From NCBI RefSeq assembly GCF_017874215.1, contig NZ_JAGGLB010000018.1, positions 124,001-188,000 of the forward strand: 64,000 bases of DNA, read 5' to 3'. Each line of letters begins with the position of its first letter. The first letter of the stretch is position 1. Both the position numbers and the translations under genes were made by a program. Source of the stretch: Paenibacillus eucommiae (GTDB lineage Bacteria > Bacillota > Bacilli > Paenibacillales > NBRC-103111). Under the pieces are notes generated by a model. That model ran no database searches. It was not told the DNA's origin and was given only the letters and a program-made list of their open reading frames with translations. This document shows, one piece after another, positions 53,700 through 63,780 of the stretch.

Positions 53700-54656
53700 C
53701 TACCAAATTCCATAATCGCTGAAGCGCTTAACGGTCTTGTTAGCTAAATAAATTAAAATGATGCCGATTACACTTTGGAACAAGCCCACTGCTGCTGCGT
53801 AGCCAAACTGCGATTCTTGTAAGCCTTTTCTAAAAACATAAGTGTCAATAACATCAGCAACGTCCATCACCATCGGATTGTATAAGTTAAAAATCGGATC
53901 AAATCCAGCGCTTAATATCCCTGCCAAGCCGAGTATAAACAAAATTGTGATTGTTGGAATAATCGAAGGAATCGTAATATAGATGGCCTTCTTCAGCCGA
54001 TTGGCTCCATCCAGCTCCGCTGATTCGTACAACCCCGGGTCAATCGCACTGATCGCTGCCAAATAAATAATCGAGCTCCAGCCTACAGATGCCCATACAG
54101 TAGCCGACAGGAGAATGGGGATAAACAGGCTTGTTTTCGTCATAAAATAAATCGGCTCCACTCCAACCAGTGACAAGATGGCATTCGCAAAACCAATTTC
54201 CGGTGACAGCATTTGATACACAAAACCACCGATGACTACCCACGACATAAAATGAGGAAGGTACGATATTGTCTGTACAATCTTTTTGTACCGTACACGA
54301 CGCATTTCATTCAACAGCATGGCGAATACGATCGGCAGCGGAAACGTACAAACAATGCTGATGATGTTAATCCGCAGCGTGTTCCAGAACGCCCTGCGGA
54401 AGATTGGATCTTCATAAATCTGCCTGAAATAGGCGAAATTATTCCAATCACTACCTAATATTCCATCGACATAACGGAAATTTTTGAATGCAATCAGGAC
54501 CCCGTACATAGGCGAATAATTAAACACTGCCAGAAATGTAATCGGTATCAAAATCATCAGGTAAAGAACCTTCATGTTCTTTACTTTTTTCCAATCTACC
54601 TTTGCCGCTTTCATGCGGACACGCTTAGCTTCAGGAATAACAATCGGATTTTCCAT
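53700..54656 (-). CDS. Sugar ABC transporter permease (LplB type)
   Basis: A 318-residue membrane protein with about six spans. The EAA loop is YESAELDGANRLKKAIYITIP near residues 214-234; AFKNFRYVDGI and the end KRFSDYGIW are typical of LplB/YtdP-linked permeases. GAAGGAG precedes ATG 54656. It is the first transporter gene after the two-component genes. Confidence 0.93.
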   Translation of the reverse strand: MENPIVIPEAKRVRMKAAKVDWKKVKNMKVLYLMILIPITFLAVFNYSPMYGVLIAFKNFRYVDGILGSDWNNFAYFRQIYEDPIFRRAFWNTLRINIISIVCTFPLPIVFAMLLNEMRRVRYKKIVQTISYLPHFMSWVVIGGFVYQMLSPEIGFANAILSLVGVEPIYFMTKTSLFIPILLSATVWASVGWSSIIYLAAISAIDPGLYESAELDGANRLKKAIYITIPSIIPTITILFILGLAGILSAGFDPIFNLYNPMVMDVADVIDTYVFRKGLQESQFGYAAAVGLFQSVIGIILIYLANKTVKRFSDYGIW

Positions 54657-54788
54657 GAATTTCTCCTTCTTGAACGATCATGCCATCATGATGAGGTGCT
54701 TGATATCGCTCCACATATGATGTTGTACTAACTATAGCTGATGAAAAACAGATTTTGGTGCAAAATTTATGGGCTTTGCATGCACTAT

Positions 54789-57575
54789 TTATGGACTTAT
54801 TTTGGGAATAGTCAGCGTTACCGTTGTCCCCTTATTAGATATGCTGGAGATGCCTACACCAAATTCATCCCCGAAATACAGGCGAATTCTCGATTGCACA
54901 TTGCAGATCCCTATACGATCCGAATGTTGCCCGCTGATGAGACTATTTCGCAGTTCGGCAAGCTTCTCCTCCGAAATACCTTTGCCATTGTCTGCAACGC
55001 TGAACTGAAGATGCTCCCCGATATCCTTGCACTCGATCCGCACGGTTCCCGCTTCACTTGTGTCTCGAATCCCATGATTGATCGCATTTTCAATGATCGG
55101 CTGTAAGATCAGCTTCAGTGTTCTGTAATTCAGCAGGGAATCTTCAACTTCCCAGTAAAATTTAATTTTCCCGCGGTAACGGAGGTTGACAATACTCACA
55201 TAAGCTTTGGCATATTTCAACTCTTCATGAACCGGAATAATCGTCTCACCCCGGCTGATGCCATAACGAAAAAGACTGCTTAACGACTTAATCATCTCAA
55301 CGGCTTGATCCTTATGATTTTCCTTAATCATATATATGGTATTGTCCAGCGTGTTCTGAAGAAAATGAGGGTTGATCTGTGCTTGGAGCGCATGAATTTC
55401 AGCCGTCTTCTTATCAATTTCCACCTCATGCTGCTTGAGGTTAGCCATTAGTAAATCATCAATCAAATCTTCAATACGCCCTATCATGCGATTGAAATTA
55501 CTGCCCAGCTCATGAATCTCATCTATGAAATAATAATCATCCGGGATGCGCTCCAAATGCTCAAGGCTTGAAATATTCAGCATGTCATTGATCCGGTTAA
55601 TCGGCCTCATCAGCGTCCAGGACATATAGAAGGCCAGCAGTAAAATTGACAAAAGCAATACAACAAGCAAATAAATATTGTTAAAAATAGCGGCCGAGCT
55701 TTGTCTCGCAATCGCACTGTTAGCAAAAACGGAAGCCAAATACCACGATTTGGAGCCTGCCTGTTCATAGAAGAAAAGATGCTCGGCTCCGGCTATGTCC
55801 ACTTTCCGGTTGCCGGAATTCCCATCGATAGCAGCTGCCAGATCCACTTTCCAGGCTTCCTCCCCTTGCTGCTCATGGTTTCCACTCATCCCTTTTTCGA
55901 GGCCATCATCTTTTAGAATAAACATGTCGCCGCTGCCTGCATCCAAATCGGAAAACTTCTTTTTGAAATCATCATATTTCATCTCGACCAAGGCATACCC
56001 CAGTCTCTTCCCGATCTTCAGGCTGTTTACCGGCATGCTCAGCCTGACGATATCCGTATTGACCCGGTCCTTGTCCATCGTCCAAACGATGCCCCTGGAC
56101 ATCTGCTCCAGCTGCGCCGCCAGTTCCTCATCCAGCTGCTGCGCCTGCCTAAATCCGCTGGAAACAATCAGCTTGTTGTTATTGTCATACAGACTGTAAA
56201 TATCATTATCAAGCCCCAGGTACACATACTGCTCAATCATATCAAAGAGAGCTGCTGTGTCAGATTCAGTCTGTGTTTGCAGCAGATTATGCGCAATCTC
56301 ACTGTAGGAAATGCCCAGCAGCAGCTTTTCCTTTTTATCCATAACAATGCTCAGATTATCCGCCGCTTTCTGAAGGACAGTCTGGTAGGCGTCCGTTGTT
56401 TGCTTCGTAATAATGGAGCTTGACTGCATATAGAACAAAGCCACAAAACAGCATATTGGCAGCATGATCGTAATAAGAAGGTAATAAAAAACTTTTTCAC
56501 GCAAGGAAAACTTCCGCTTAGGAGAATCTTGGCTGAACCTGACAGTAGCCGCATCTCCAACATGATAGCGCTTGACTACACCCGCCAGTTTTGCTGCTGG
56601 ACGAAGAATTCTTTTGGAAATAAACCTGGCAAAAGCAAAGGTGATCACCAGACTAATCAAAAAGGAAATAACAGCCAGACTGCGAAGCAGATCGGACTGC
56701 TCGCGGTAAGTATTTAAATCCACACTATGAAAGAGCGTCCATTTCTGAACATTCAGCTGCCTGGCATAAATTTGAACATTTTTGTCTGTGTAGACGATAG
56801 GTTTGTTTATGGAGGGGATGATAAGCTGCGAGGTGATTTTCGACTCCATCTCTTCATAGCGCTTGCCTTTGTAAACCGTATGGCCGGTTTCGTCAACGAT
56901 CATCATCGTATCCAGCTCTGCTATGCGCCCGGCAAGAAAATCATCACGCAGCAAAATATATAAGTTCCCGTAAACCATAGAACCCCTGCGCAGGGAGCTC
57001 GCATAATAAACCTCTCCGGTCAAGTGCTTGGCGAAAGTCATCCCCGTCTTCCTCACTGTCGTCGTAGGCCGAAAAATGGTGTCGGGGTATTTCAGTTTGA
57101 GGTCAACCACTTGATTGCTCCCGAGAATCCTGGCCAAATCATAGGTAAACAGCACACCACCGCTGTAATATTGGTCCTTTTCCGTAACAATATTAATACT
57201 TTTAATGTTTTCATTATACTGGGTCAGATTTAAAAGAAACTTATTGATGCTGAGCATCCGTTCATGCTTCTCAAAAGAATTCCCTTCATTGTTTTCTAAT
57301 TTGCGGATATTCTCTGCCAGGAACGGATTGTTTTCCAAATAAACAGCAATTTTTCGGGAATCATCAAAAAAAGCTTCTATATCCGAAGCGATTTGATTGA
57401 ATTTAGTCGTATGGATAACATCCAGTTTCTCAGTAATCAACGATTTGGTACTGCCCAGCAAAAGAATGGATATAATACTTAGAGATACGGCAACCGCTAC
57501 GAGTGAAAGCGCAATCAAAATAGTGTGCAAAGGAAATCTTCTTGTTTGCAGCAGCCTTAATAGGGAGAGCTTCAT
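54789..57575 (-). CDS. YesM-like sensor histidine kinase with two tandem sensor cassettes
   Basis: A 928-residue kinase, against about 580-600 for usual YesM proteins. Spans at about residues 16-38 and 295-321 enclose a first external domain. A second pair at about 357-383 and 632-652 encloses another of similar size with Cache-like features. A HAMP-like linker follows, then the His_kinase domain with NPHFLQNTLD near 733 (phosphorylated His) and the ATPase part with NGKGISEE near 880. The usual NPHFLYNTL has Q for Y here. It precedes the importer genes by 132 bases and follows its response regulator by 14. Confidence 0.92.
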   Translation of the reverse strand: MKLSLLRLLQTRRFPLHTILIALSLVAVAVSLSIISILLLGSTKSLITEKLDVIHTTKFNQIASDIEAFFDDSRKIAVYLENNPFLAENIRKLENNEGNSFEKHERMLSINKFLLNLTQYNENIKSINIVTEKDQYYSGGVLFTYDLARILGSNQVVDLKLKYPDTIFRPTTTVRKTGMTFAKHLTGEVYYASSLRRGSMVYGNLYILLRDDFLAGRIAELDTMMIVDETGHTVYKGKRYEEMESKITSQLIIPSINKPIVYTDKNVQIYARQLNVQKWTLFHSVDLNTYREQSDLLRSLAVISFLISLVITFAFARFISKRILRPAAKLAGVVKRYHVGDAATVRFSQDSPKRKFSLREKVFYYLLITIMLPICCFVALFYMQSSSIITKQTTDAYQTVLQKAADNLSIVMDKKEKLLLGISYSEIAHNLLQTQTESDTAALFDMIEQYVYLGLDNDIYSLYDNNNKLIVSSGFRQAQQLDEELAAQLEQMSRGIVWTMDKDRVNTDIVRLSMPVNSLKIGKRLGYALVEMKYDDFKKKFSDLDAGSGDMFILKDDGLEKGMSGNHEQQGEEAWKVDLAAAIDGNSGNRKVDIAGAEHLFFYEQAGSKSWYLASVFANSAIARQSSAAIFNNIYLLVVLLLSILLLAFYMSWTLMRPINRINDMLNISSLEHLERIPDDYYFIDEIHELGSNFNRMIGRIEDLIDDLLMANLKQHEVEIDKKTAEIHALQAQINPHFLQNTLDNTIYMIKENHKDQAVEMIKSLSSLFRYGISRGETIIPVHEELKYAKAYVSIVNLRYRGKIKFYWEVEDSLLNYRTLKLILQPIIENAINHGIRDTSEAGTVRIECKDIGEHLQFSVADNGKGISEEKLAELRNSLISGQHSDRIGICNVQSRIRLYFGDEFGVGISSISNKGTTVTLTIPKISP

Positions 57576-57589
57576 GGTAGTTTCACCTT

Positions 57590-58456
57590 TTATCTGACGT
57601 ATTGAGAGCGAAATTCAAGGGGAGTAACCCCTTCCAACTTACGAAAGATTTTACAAAAATACGTGTAATCGTCATAGCCAATCTTCACTGCGATCTCCTT
57701 TACCTTATACTCGGAGCGGCGCAGCAGCTCCTTGGCCTTCTCCACCCTGACATACGTAATGAAATCAACGAAATTTTGGCCTGTTTCTTTTTTGAAATAC
57801 ACGCTGAAGTAGGCAGGGGTAATGTACAGTAATTTGGCCACTTCCTCCAGTGTGATCTTCTGATCGAAGTGCTCTGTGACATAACGTTTTGCTTTTGTGA
57901 TATAGCTATCCACTTCTGTACCGCTAGGCTCCTCCGTTCCAGCTCTATCCTTTTGCCATTCTCCAGTAATTCTGTAAAGCCCTTCATTCTTATGGCTGCT
58001 TAACGGATTAGCTGAATGCCCGACAGGCGGGCTTGACGGACTCACAGCGTTAAGCGATATTGATGGCCTAACTCGTTCCCGGCTTGATAACTGTTGGCTC
58101 AGCGAGCGAAAAACTGTTTCTATTTCAGTCTCTTCCACCGGCTTAAGCAGAAAAGCTTTAACTCCAAATTTGATCGCTTGCTGGGCATACTTAAATTCAC
58201 TATAGGCACTCAGCAGCACAACATTTATTTCAGGATACAATTGCTGCAGCTCACCGGTAAATTCCAAACCGTCCATTTCCGGCATAATAATATCGCTGAG
58301 CACAGCATGCGGTCTTTGAGCCTGCACGAACTCCAGGGCTTTTCGCCCATTCTCCGCCGTTCCAATGACCTGAAAGCCGAAGTCCGGCCAGTTAAATGTA
58401 TTTCTTATGCCATTTCGCACATATTCTTCGTCGTCGACAATCAATAACTTATACAT
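57590..58456 (-). CDS. YesN-like response regulator with AraC DNA-binding domain
   Basis: A 288-residue regulator. The receiver domain at about 1-125 has Asp pair VDDEE, phosphorylation Asp near 53 in LSDIIMPEMDG, and a conserved Lys in LLKPVEE. A short linker rich in Ser/Pro leads to an AraC helix-turn-helix at about 185-288 (ITLEEVAKLLYITPAYFS, VKEIAVKIGYDDYTYF). It is much shorter than many YesN proteins (about 500). I start at ATG 58456 behind GGTGGAG. It should activate the transporter genes downstream. Confidence 0.93.
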   Translation of the reverse strand: MYKLLIVDDEEYVRNGIRNTFNWPDFGFQVIGTAENGRKALEFVQAQRPHAVLSDIIMPEMDGLEFTGELQQLYPEINVVLLSAYSEFKYAQQAIKFGVKAFLLKPVEETEIETVFRSLSQQLSSRERVRPSISLNAVSPSSPPVGHSANPLSSHKNEGLYRITGEWQKDRAGTEEPSGTEVDSYITKAKRYVTEHFDQKITLEEVAKLLYITPAYFSVYFKKETGQNFVDFITYVRVEKAKELLRRSEYKVKEIAVKIGYDDYTYFCKIFRKLEGVTPLEFRSQYVR

Positions 58457-58650
58457 GCTCACTCCACCTCAATATGAAATGTTTATGTGCAATATTGTAA
58501 CATAGGCTGCAGAACCCTGTATGCTGTCTCTGGGCAGAAGCCATAAATAATTCATGGGGAATCCATAAATTTTCCATCAATTTGCCCAAGCTTTCCCCTA
58601 TATTAAGTATGAGATGTGTTCAAGAAGAAACATTGGAGCTGGTGATTGCC

Positions 58651-58870
58651 ATGCGAAGGGAAATGACTGCTAGTCCCGAAGACTGGGTCTATCGCTTATT
58701 CTTTGAATGACGGTACATTTAATATGTTTCGGCATATTGGAGCATCCAGTGGGAAAGTCGTGGTACAAGTTTTTGCTAAAATTGAGGTTGACCATAGCGG
58801 TGAATTTTTGTTGGAGTATTGGAACAACAGCACGTTACGGACGAGGAAAAATATGTTCTTACAACGGTAA
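58651..58870 (+). pseudogene. Possible frameshifted small gene remnant
   Basis: Behind GGAGCTGG, ATG 58651 opens MRREMTASPEDWVYRLFFE and stops. In the +1 frame the reading continues with NDGTFNMFRHIGASSGKVVV and on to a stop at 58870, with protein-like composition (FAKIEVDHSGEFLLEYW). A 1-base shift near 58705 would join them into about 73 residues. I do not recognise a family. The hairpin at 58885-58910 follows. It could be a decayed gene or chance. The rest of the gap 58457-58994 holds nothing I can name. Confidence 0.35.
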
Positions 58871-58884
58871 AACAGAAAAAGTAA

Positions 58885-58910
58885 GTCACGGGAGCCAGCA
58901 CTCCCGTGAC
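58885..58910 (-). terminator. Terminator of the GNAT-fusion gene
   Basis: GTCACGGGAG and CTCCCGTGAC form a 10 bp stem. On the minus strand TTACTTTTT follows. Confidence 0.7.
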
Positions 58911-58994
58911 CAGACTTTCATGCTTGCATTCGGGAATTCGTCTGGCTCATGCTCCGCAACACCCATTCCACTGCCGAGCACTACACCGCGCTTA

Positions 58995-61900
58995 TCAAAC
59001 TCTGCCTTCTTGGTCTTCAAAAGTAATAAGAGTTAAAGCCTGCAATTCCGCCAACGTCAAATCACGGTCATCAAACACATAAAACACAGGATCCATCCAC
59101 TTCGAAGCTCCATCCGCAAGCTTCAAGGTTTGTCTGCAGTAATGTCCGATAACTGCGTTATTCATATACATCGAAGCTTCGCTACTAACGGGATTGTTCA
59201 CGATATGCAATCGTTCCGTCCTTCTGTCTGAGCCAAACCGCAGCACACCTTCACTCTTCGCCCCGCTTTGTCCCGTTCCGCAATACTGATCCGCTCCGTC
59301 GCCGCTTGACCAGCTCTGCTCCCTGTCCTTATCCGGTTCGATAAAGGAAACGGTGTTCACGGCAGTACGGAACAAAGGCATTCCCGTCTGATTGTTCAGC
59401 CAATTCACACAGCAGAGAACGGGTGTGCCGGGTAACATCAGCGCATAGTGCGCTATGTCCAGACCGCGGTAGCCTTTATGCTGCTTAATGGAAGTGGAAA
59501 TCCGCAAGCCTGACCAGGCATTTCCGAATTGATCCGTAAGTGAAACAAATTCAGCGCTCCGTTCCTCCCCAGACAGATTCAGCTGGGAGATTCCGTCCAG
59601 CTCCAGACCGATTCCTCCATACCATGGATTCCACCATAGATTCGGTCCAGGCTTGGGATAACTCGTGGACAGCCATTCCCTGCCCTGGTACTGCAAAGAG
59701 TGAAAGACTCTACCGAACTCCGGTGAGGCGGCAAGCTGCAGTAAACCGTTGTCAATCGTATACATGACTCCTGACCCCGACTCAGCGCTGGTTATCACCT
59801 GCCGCACCTGCCCTTCCGACACTGGGAAGACGGCCTTTGCATATACGCTGACAGATGCGGATGAGCGATAACGAGCCTTAACTACATCCGCTGCACCGCC
59901 TTCAGAGCCTCCGGCATTCTCTATGCTGAATTCAACCTGGCGGTACATGCTGTCCTCATCGCACTCCTTCTCCCTGGTAACAAACCGTTCCTTCTCCGAC
60001 ACGATCTCAACAGTTCCGGCCAACGGAGCGCCATCATGCTTCACAAGGGTAATGTGCAGATCTTTCCGGATAAAGGGGTTGCCGTCCAATCCTGCGACAA
60101 GCTCTGTTGGCTCTGTAAGCAATGGCGTGCGCTCTGTTCTCTTCTGTAAGGCAAACGAGCGAAAAGCGGTCCAGTCGGCAAAAGTTCCAATAGCGATATA
60201 CACGGAGGGCAGACGAGTCACTCCCCCACTGGCGGATGCAGCCACCACGTGTTCGATCCCAAGCGTATGCTCCGCATTTACTGGTGTCATGGCTTCAGGC
60301 CAGCAGATTCCCACAGGTATTTTTCCAGCCGTAGAGAACAGCCAATTTTCCGAAATATCAGGCGCATCCCACTTTGCCTGGTAGCCGTCAGCATTATTAG
60401 TAACCTCAACCCATTTTCCTTTGAACGGAATGACACATTTCTCGAAAGAAAACCGGAATGCATCCAGCACATGCAATTGGCGCTCACCCAAAGGTTCCAG
60501 TTGTCTGACCTCATAGCAGCGCTCCACCAGACCGTTGGGATGCAAATAAATCTTCATCACAAGGCTTGCTCCGGCAAAATCCGATGATAGGTACAAGGCT
60601 TCCAGCACCATCGTTTCGTTCTCCTGCCGCCACTTGACCTGGACGGGCTGTTTGCTTTTGAATTCCGGTGAAAAAGGACGCCCCAAACGAGGACAATACC
60701 AATGGACAGGAAGCGATTGATCCAAATAATAGAGCCGGACATCACCGGACCACTTGTTCAAATGAACGGAAAAAGCGCCGCTGGCGATCAGCCATTCCTC
60801 TCTAGTCTCCCCGCCGTACTTGCCCCCGGTTCCTTTAAACAAGGCGTGTATGGTTTTCGTGAACAGCATCGGCTCCCCGTGCTCCGGACAAGCCTCCACC
60901 TTCAATACACCATCATACAATCCAAAACGATGCAGGGTATAATCTGCAGGGAGCGAACATCTGCCACCCTCCGGCAGCTGAAAGCTGAATATGTTCTCTG
61001 CCATCGTCAGCAAGTCGTTCTCTTCCACCGTAATGGTGAAGCTTGCCGGTTCATTATAGTAGTTCTCCACAGTCAGGACCATCGAATCCGGTGCCCCCGT
61101 GAAACCAGTAGGGGAAGGTTGATGCCACTGGAAGCCGGCGGGATACTTCGGAGCAATTCCGGTGCGCAGCTGCAGCTTCCTGCCGTTCACGAGCCATTCG
61201 CTCGTCACAGCAGGACGTATCTCACCGTCAGCCTGTTCCCGCAGGGGCTCATCCACATAGAACCGTCCACTTACAAGCTCCCTATTCCGTACCTCCACGT
61301 CCGCTTCCAGCGTTAGCCGCACCTCGCCGTCATCCCGTCCGGACACCTGACAATGGAGCGGCAGCCCCGATTTGTTTTCAATGACATACTTGACCTCATA
61401 GCTGCGGCCAAAAACGAGCTCATGATGCTCAATTTCTGCATAGATCAGGTAATCCTCTGTTTCTACGAGCCGAATGCCACGCGCCGATTGCTCCAATTCC
61501 ACCCGCATGGCTTTACCTTCACGTGCCCAAGTATACGTCAAATATTGAAAGCCGTTGTTTTCCTCACCGTCCGGTGCAACCGACAAGTCACGGGTTCCGT
61601 CAGCATACCAATCGAAGCTTGCAAAATACGGTGTTAAAGCCTCCATTTGCAGCAGTGCGGGGATAAAATTCACCAAGTGAGTACGATGATCGCTCTTCTC
61701 CCAGAAAAATCCGCACTTTTTATACATAGGTACGGCCTTTGTATTCCCTGGCCAGGTAAATAAATCAAGATAAGGATAGCCACGGGCAACGGTTTCTTTT
61801 ACCGCAGTAAGAATTAGCTCCTTGCCGATCTTCCTCCCATGATAATCGGGACGCACATTCAATAGTGGAATATACATCGTCTGCTCGGCATCAGGATATT

Positions 61901-62108
61901 TGGTGTAACTGCAATAGCCTACAACCTCTTGACCATCCAAAGCCAAAAAAACTTTCAGCAGCGTTGAATGCTCATGCTGCTCCAAGACTGATTGTTCTGT
62001 ACTTACTTCATTCCCCCCGCCCCAGCTTTCCCGGCTTTGATTCCACATTTCAGCCACAGAGCGGGCATATGCCGGCGTATACTCTGTAATTGATATTCCG
62101 TTTGTCAT
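58995..62108 (-). CDS. GNAT acetyltransferase fused to a large beta-rich domain
   Basis: A 1037-residue protein. Residues about 1-150 are a GNAT domain with acetyl-CoA motif RPDYHGRKIGKELI near 84-97 and the end NTKAVPMYKKCGF. The remaining about 880 residues are beta-strand rich with many Trp/Tyr/Phe (WHQPSPTGF, GPNLWWNPWYGGIGLELDG), resembling a chain of beta-sandwich domains; no catalytic motif is recognised. I start at ATG 62108 behind AGGAGGAAAGGAAG. There is no signal peptide. It sits upstream of the two-component genes on the same strand, so it may act on the imported sugar. Function unknown. Confidence 0.75.
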   Translation of the reverse strand: MTNGISITEYTPAYARSVAEMWNQSRESWGGGNEVSTEQSVLEQHEHSTLLKVFLALDGQEVVGYCSYTKYPDAEQTMYIPLLNVRPDYHGRKIGKELILTAVKETVARGYPYLDLFTWPGNTKAVPMYKKCGFFWEKSDHRTHLVNFIPALLQMEALTPYFASFDWYADGTRDLSVAPDGEENNGFQYLTYTWAREGKAMRVELEQSARGIRLVETEDYLIYAEIEHHELVFGRSYEVKYVIENKSGLPLHCQVSGRDDGEVRLTLEADVEVRNRELVSGRFYVDEPLREQADGEIRPAVTSEWLVNGRKLQLRTGIAPKYPAGFQWHQPSPTGFTGAPDSMVLTVENYYNEPASFTITVEENDLLTMAENIFSFQLPEGGRCSLPADYTLHRFGLYDGVLKVEACPEHGEPMLFTKTIHALFKGTGGKYGGETREEWLIASGAFSVHLNKWSGDVRLYYLDQSLPVHWYCPRLGRPFSPEFKSKQPVQVKWRQENETMVLEALYLSSDFAGASLVMKIYLHPNGLVERCYEVRQLEPLGERQLHVLDAFRFSFEKCVIPFKGKWVEVTNNADGYQAKWDAPDISENWLFSTAGKIPVGICWPEAMTPVNAEHTLGIEHVVAASASGGVTRLPSVYIAIGTFADWTAFRSFALQKRTERTPLLTEPTELVAGLDGNPFIRKDLHITLVKHDGAPLAGTVEIVSEKERFVTREKECDEDSMYRQVEFSIENAGGSEGGAADVVKARYRSSASVSVYAKAVFPVSEGQVRQVITSAESGSGVMYTIDNGLLQLAASPEFGRVFHSLQYQGREWLSTSYPKPGPNLWWNPWYGGIGLELDGISQLNLSGEERSAEFVSLTDQFGNAWSGLRISTSIKQHKGYRGLDIAHYALMLPGTPVLCCVNWLNNQTGMPLFRTAVNTVSFIEPDKDREQSWSSGDGADQYCGTGQSGAKSEGVLRFGSDRRTERLHIVNNPVSSEASMYMNNAVIGHYCRQTLKLADGASKWMDPVFYVFDDRDLTLAELQALTLITFEDQEGRV

Positions 62109-62216
62109 ATTAGAATACTTCCTTTCCTCCTGATTGCGTATCATTGTGGCGCGTGACGCGTGGCGAGTTATTCCGTATAAAGAGTACATACTTAAAGAGT
62201 AAATAAATAAAGCAAA

Positions 62217-62240
62217 CCTCCAAACTTCTAGGTTTGGAGG
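62217..62240 (-). other. Leader hairpin before the GNAT-fusion gene
   Basis: CCTCCAAAC and GTTTGGAGG form a 9 bp stem. On the minus strand the sequence goes on TTTGCTTTATTTATTT, so it looks like a weak terminator or attenuator about 110 bases before the start codon. Confidence 0.45.
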
Positions 62241-62536
62241 GATTAAACAACCTCGAACAGACCAGCCAATCTCTCATTTTCATTTGGCAGATAACCATTT
62301 GGGATATACAGATTTGATAGTTGGCAGCAATTTTATTCTAGGGAGTCCCCCAAATTTCATTGCCTTCAAAATATTGGATGCAACTATCCCAAGCATATCA
62401 TTCAGTCTGACGCCGTGTAAATAGAATTGATTGTTCTAAATGATTTTATCCCTGTTACCAAAGGGGAATTCAGCCCAACACCCTTTAACTCTCTCAGCTA
62501 CAATGTGCAGAACAGGCCAATCTAGAAGAGTTACTA

Positions 62537-62727
62537 CTTTTAGCGATGTTTTTCATCGTTAAAAGCACCAGTTCGTCTCCACATGCTTCCTTTAACAATG
62601 AAAAACATCGTTAAAATCCCTTTTTACCACTCAGAGAGATCATCCGTCCCCTTTTAACGATGAAAATCATCATTAAAGTGGCTGATCGATCTGGGACACT
62701 TGCTTTAACGATGAAAATCATCGTTAA
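62537..62727. repeat. Family B four-hairpin array, locus V
   Basis: Hairpins at about 62537-62564, 62590-62613, 62652-62676 and 62703-62727, in the same order and spacing as loci I and II. A short remnant of the family A 3' end (CTCTCAGCTACAATGTGC) precedes it at about 62493. The 3' flank (CGCTCAATTTGGGATTTTGGGGGAG) also resembles that of locus I. Confidence 0.85.
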
Positions 62728-62803
62728 GTGAAACATACGCTCAATTTGGGATTTTGGGGGAGCGGTCTGCTACTGTTTGCTCTTCCCTAAATTCCGAGCT
62801 TAG

Positions 62804-62847
62804 CTAAAAAAAAAGCGCCCCGGAATTGCATCATCCGGGGAACGCTT
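62804..62847 (-). terminator. Terminator of the amidohydrolase gene
   Basis: On the minus strand AGCGTTCCCCGG and CCGGGGCGCT form a hairpin followed by nine T. Confidence 0.88.
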
Positions 62848-62903
62848 CTCCAATAGCAGCTAATTTTCGTACAAACCCTTCAATCGTACGCTACGACGCT
62901 GCT

Positions 62904-63764
62904 CTAATCCTTAACTAATCTCAGTGCATTGCCTGAGTATATTTTGTCCAGCACATCCCCAGGCAGTCCCAGCGTGTTTAAAAACTCCTGATGTTGATTA
63001 CCATACAAGTCCCGGCCATACACGACCCTGTTCTGGAACTCCAGCAAAAAGGTTTTGGCAAAGGCAGGGTCCCGCTTCAGGGCGTTTAGTCCAGACCCTG
63101 CCGATAGATCACAGTGCAAGTTCGGATAAAGCCGCATCAGCTCCTCCACCCTTCCTCCGTGCTCCAGCTTACCTTGAGGATAGCTGTACTTATCGAAGAG
63201 ATCGTCGCTCGAAAGATGCGCCCAAAAGCCCGGACCATGGCCTAAAAAAACAGTTTCCGGACACGCCTTCAGCATCCGTTCGAAAGCCTCGATACCTCCG
63301 CCGTACCAATAGTTGGGCCTCGTATGCTGCTCAAAACGTTCTGCACCATAGTTGACCTCCAGAATAACCGGGAGTCCCTTCTCCCCGCAAAATCGAAACA
63401 TCGAGATAGCATCCGGACTGTCATACATCATCCGCAGCATGATTTCTCCACAAACCTTCACACCGTACATCTCGATCGCAGCTGCCAGACGTTCAATCGC
63501 ATAAGGGATTCGTGGATCAGGTGCGTATCCAAGCACAAATCGCTCTGGGGCAGTCTCCTTGCAAGCAAGACAACTGGAGAAAGGAATGGCTCCTTTCCCG
63601 TCCGGTCTGGCGTATCGGTGATAGAAAGAAGGCAAATACTCGTCTTCCGGCGTTTCAAGCGTTAAGAGCCAGGTACGATCAATCTGGTATTTGTCCATGT
63701 TGCTGATAATGTCCCGACATGACAACCCCATGTAGTCAGGGTGGTTATGGGCATCGATGATCAT
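62904..63764 (-). CDS. Amidohydrolase-family TIM-barrel hydrolase
   Basis: A 286-residue metal-dependent hydrolase of the amidohydrolase 2 type. DAHNHPD at residues 4-10 provides two metal His, a Glu in EVNYG near 167 and His in LGHGPGFW near 198 follow, and YGRDLYG near 257 has the catalytic Asp. These enzymes hydrolyse or decarboxylate small cyclic or acyl substrates, such as lactones. I start at ATG 63764, 6 bases after GAGGA. It lies 16 bases after the aminotransferase-like gene and shares its transcript. Confidence 0.82.
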   Translation of the reverse strand: MIIDAHNHPDYMGLSCRDIISNMDKYQIDRTWLLTLETPEDEYLPSFYHRYARPDGKGAIPFSSCLACKETAPERFVLGYAPDPRIPYAIERLAAAIEMYGVKVCGEIMLRMMYDSPDAISMFRFCGEKGLPVILEVNYGAERFEQHTRPNYWYGGGIEAFERMLKACPETVFLGHGPGFWAHLSSDDLFDKYSYPQGKLEHGGRVEELMRLYPNLHCDLSAGSGLNALKRDPAFAKTFLLEFQNRVVYGRDLYGNQHQEFLNTLGLPGDVLDKIYSGNALRLVKD

Positions 63765-63780
63765 GTTCATTCCTCTTCCT

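Noticed and set aside
58911..58994. Open frame continuing past the GNAT-fusion stop in another frame (minus strand, GVVLGSGMGVAEHEPDEF)
   Set aside because: It is short, has no start signal, and no evidence links it to the preceding gene; noted only because the composition looks protein-like.
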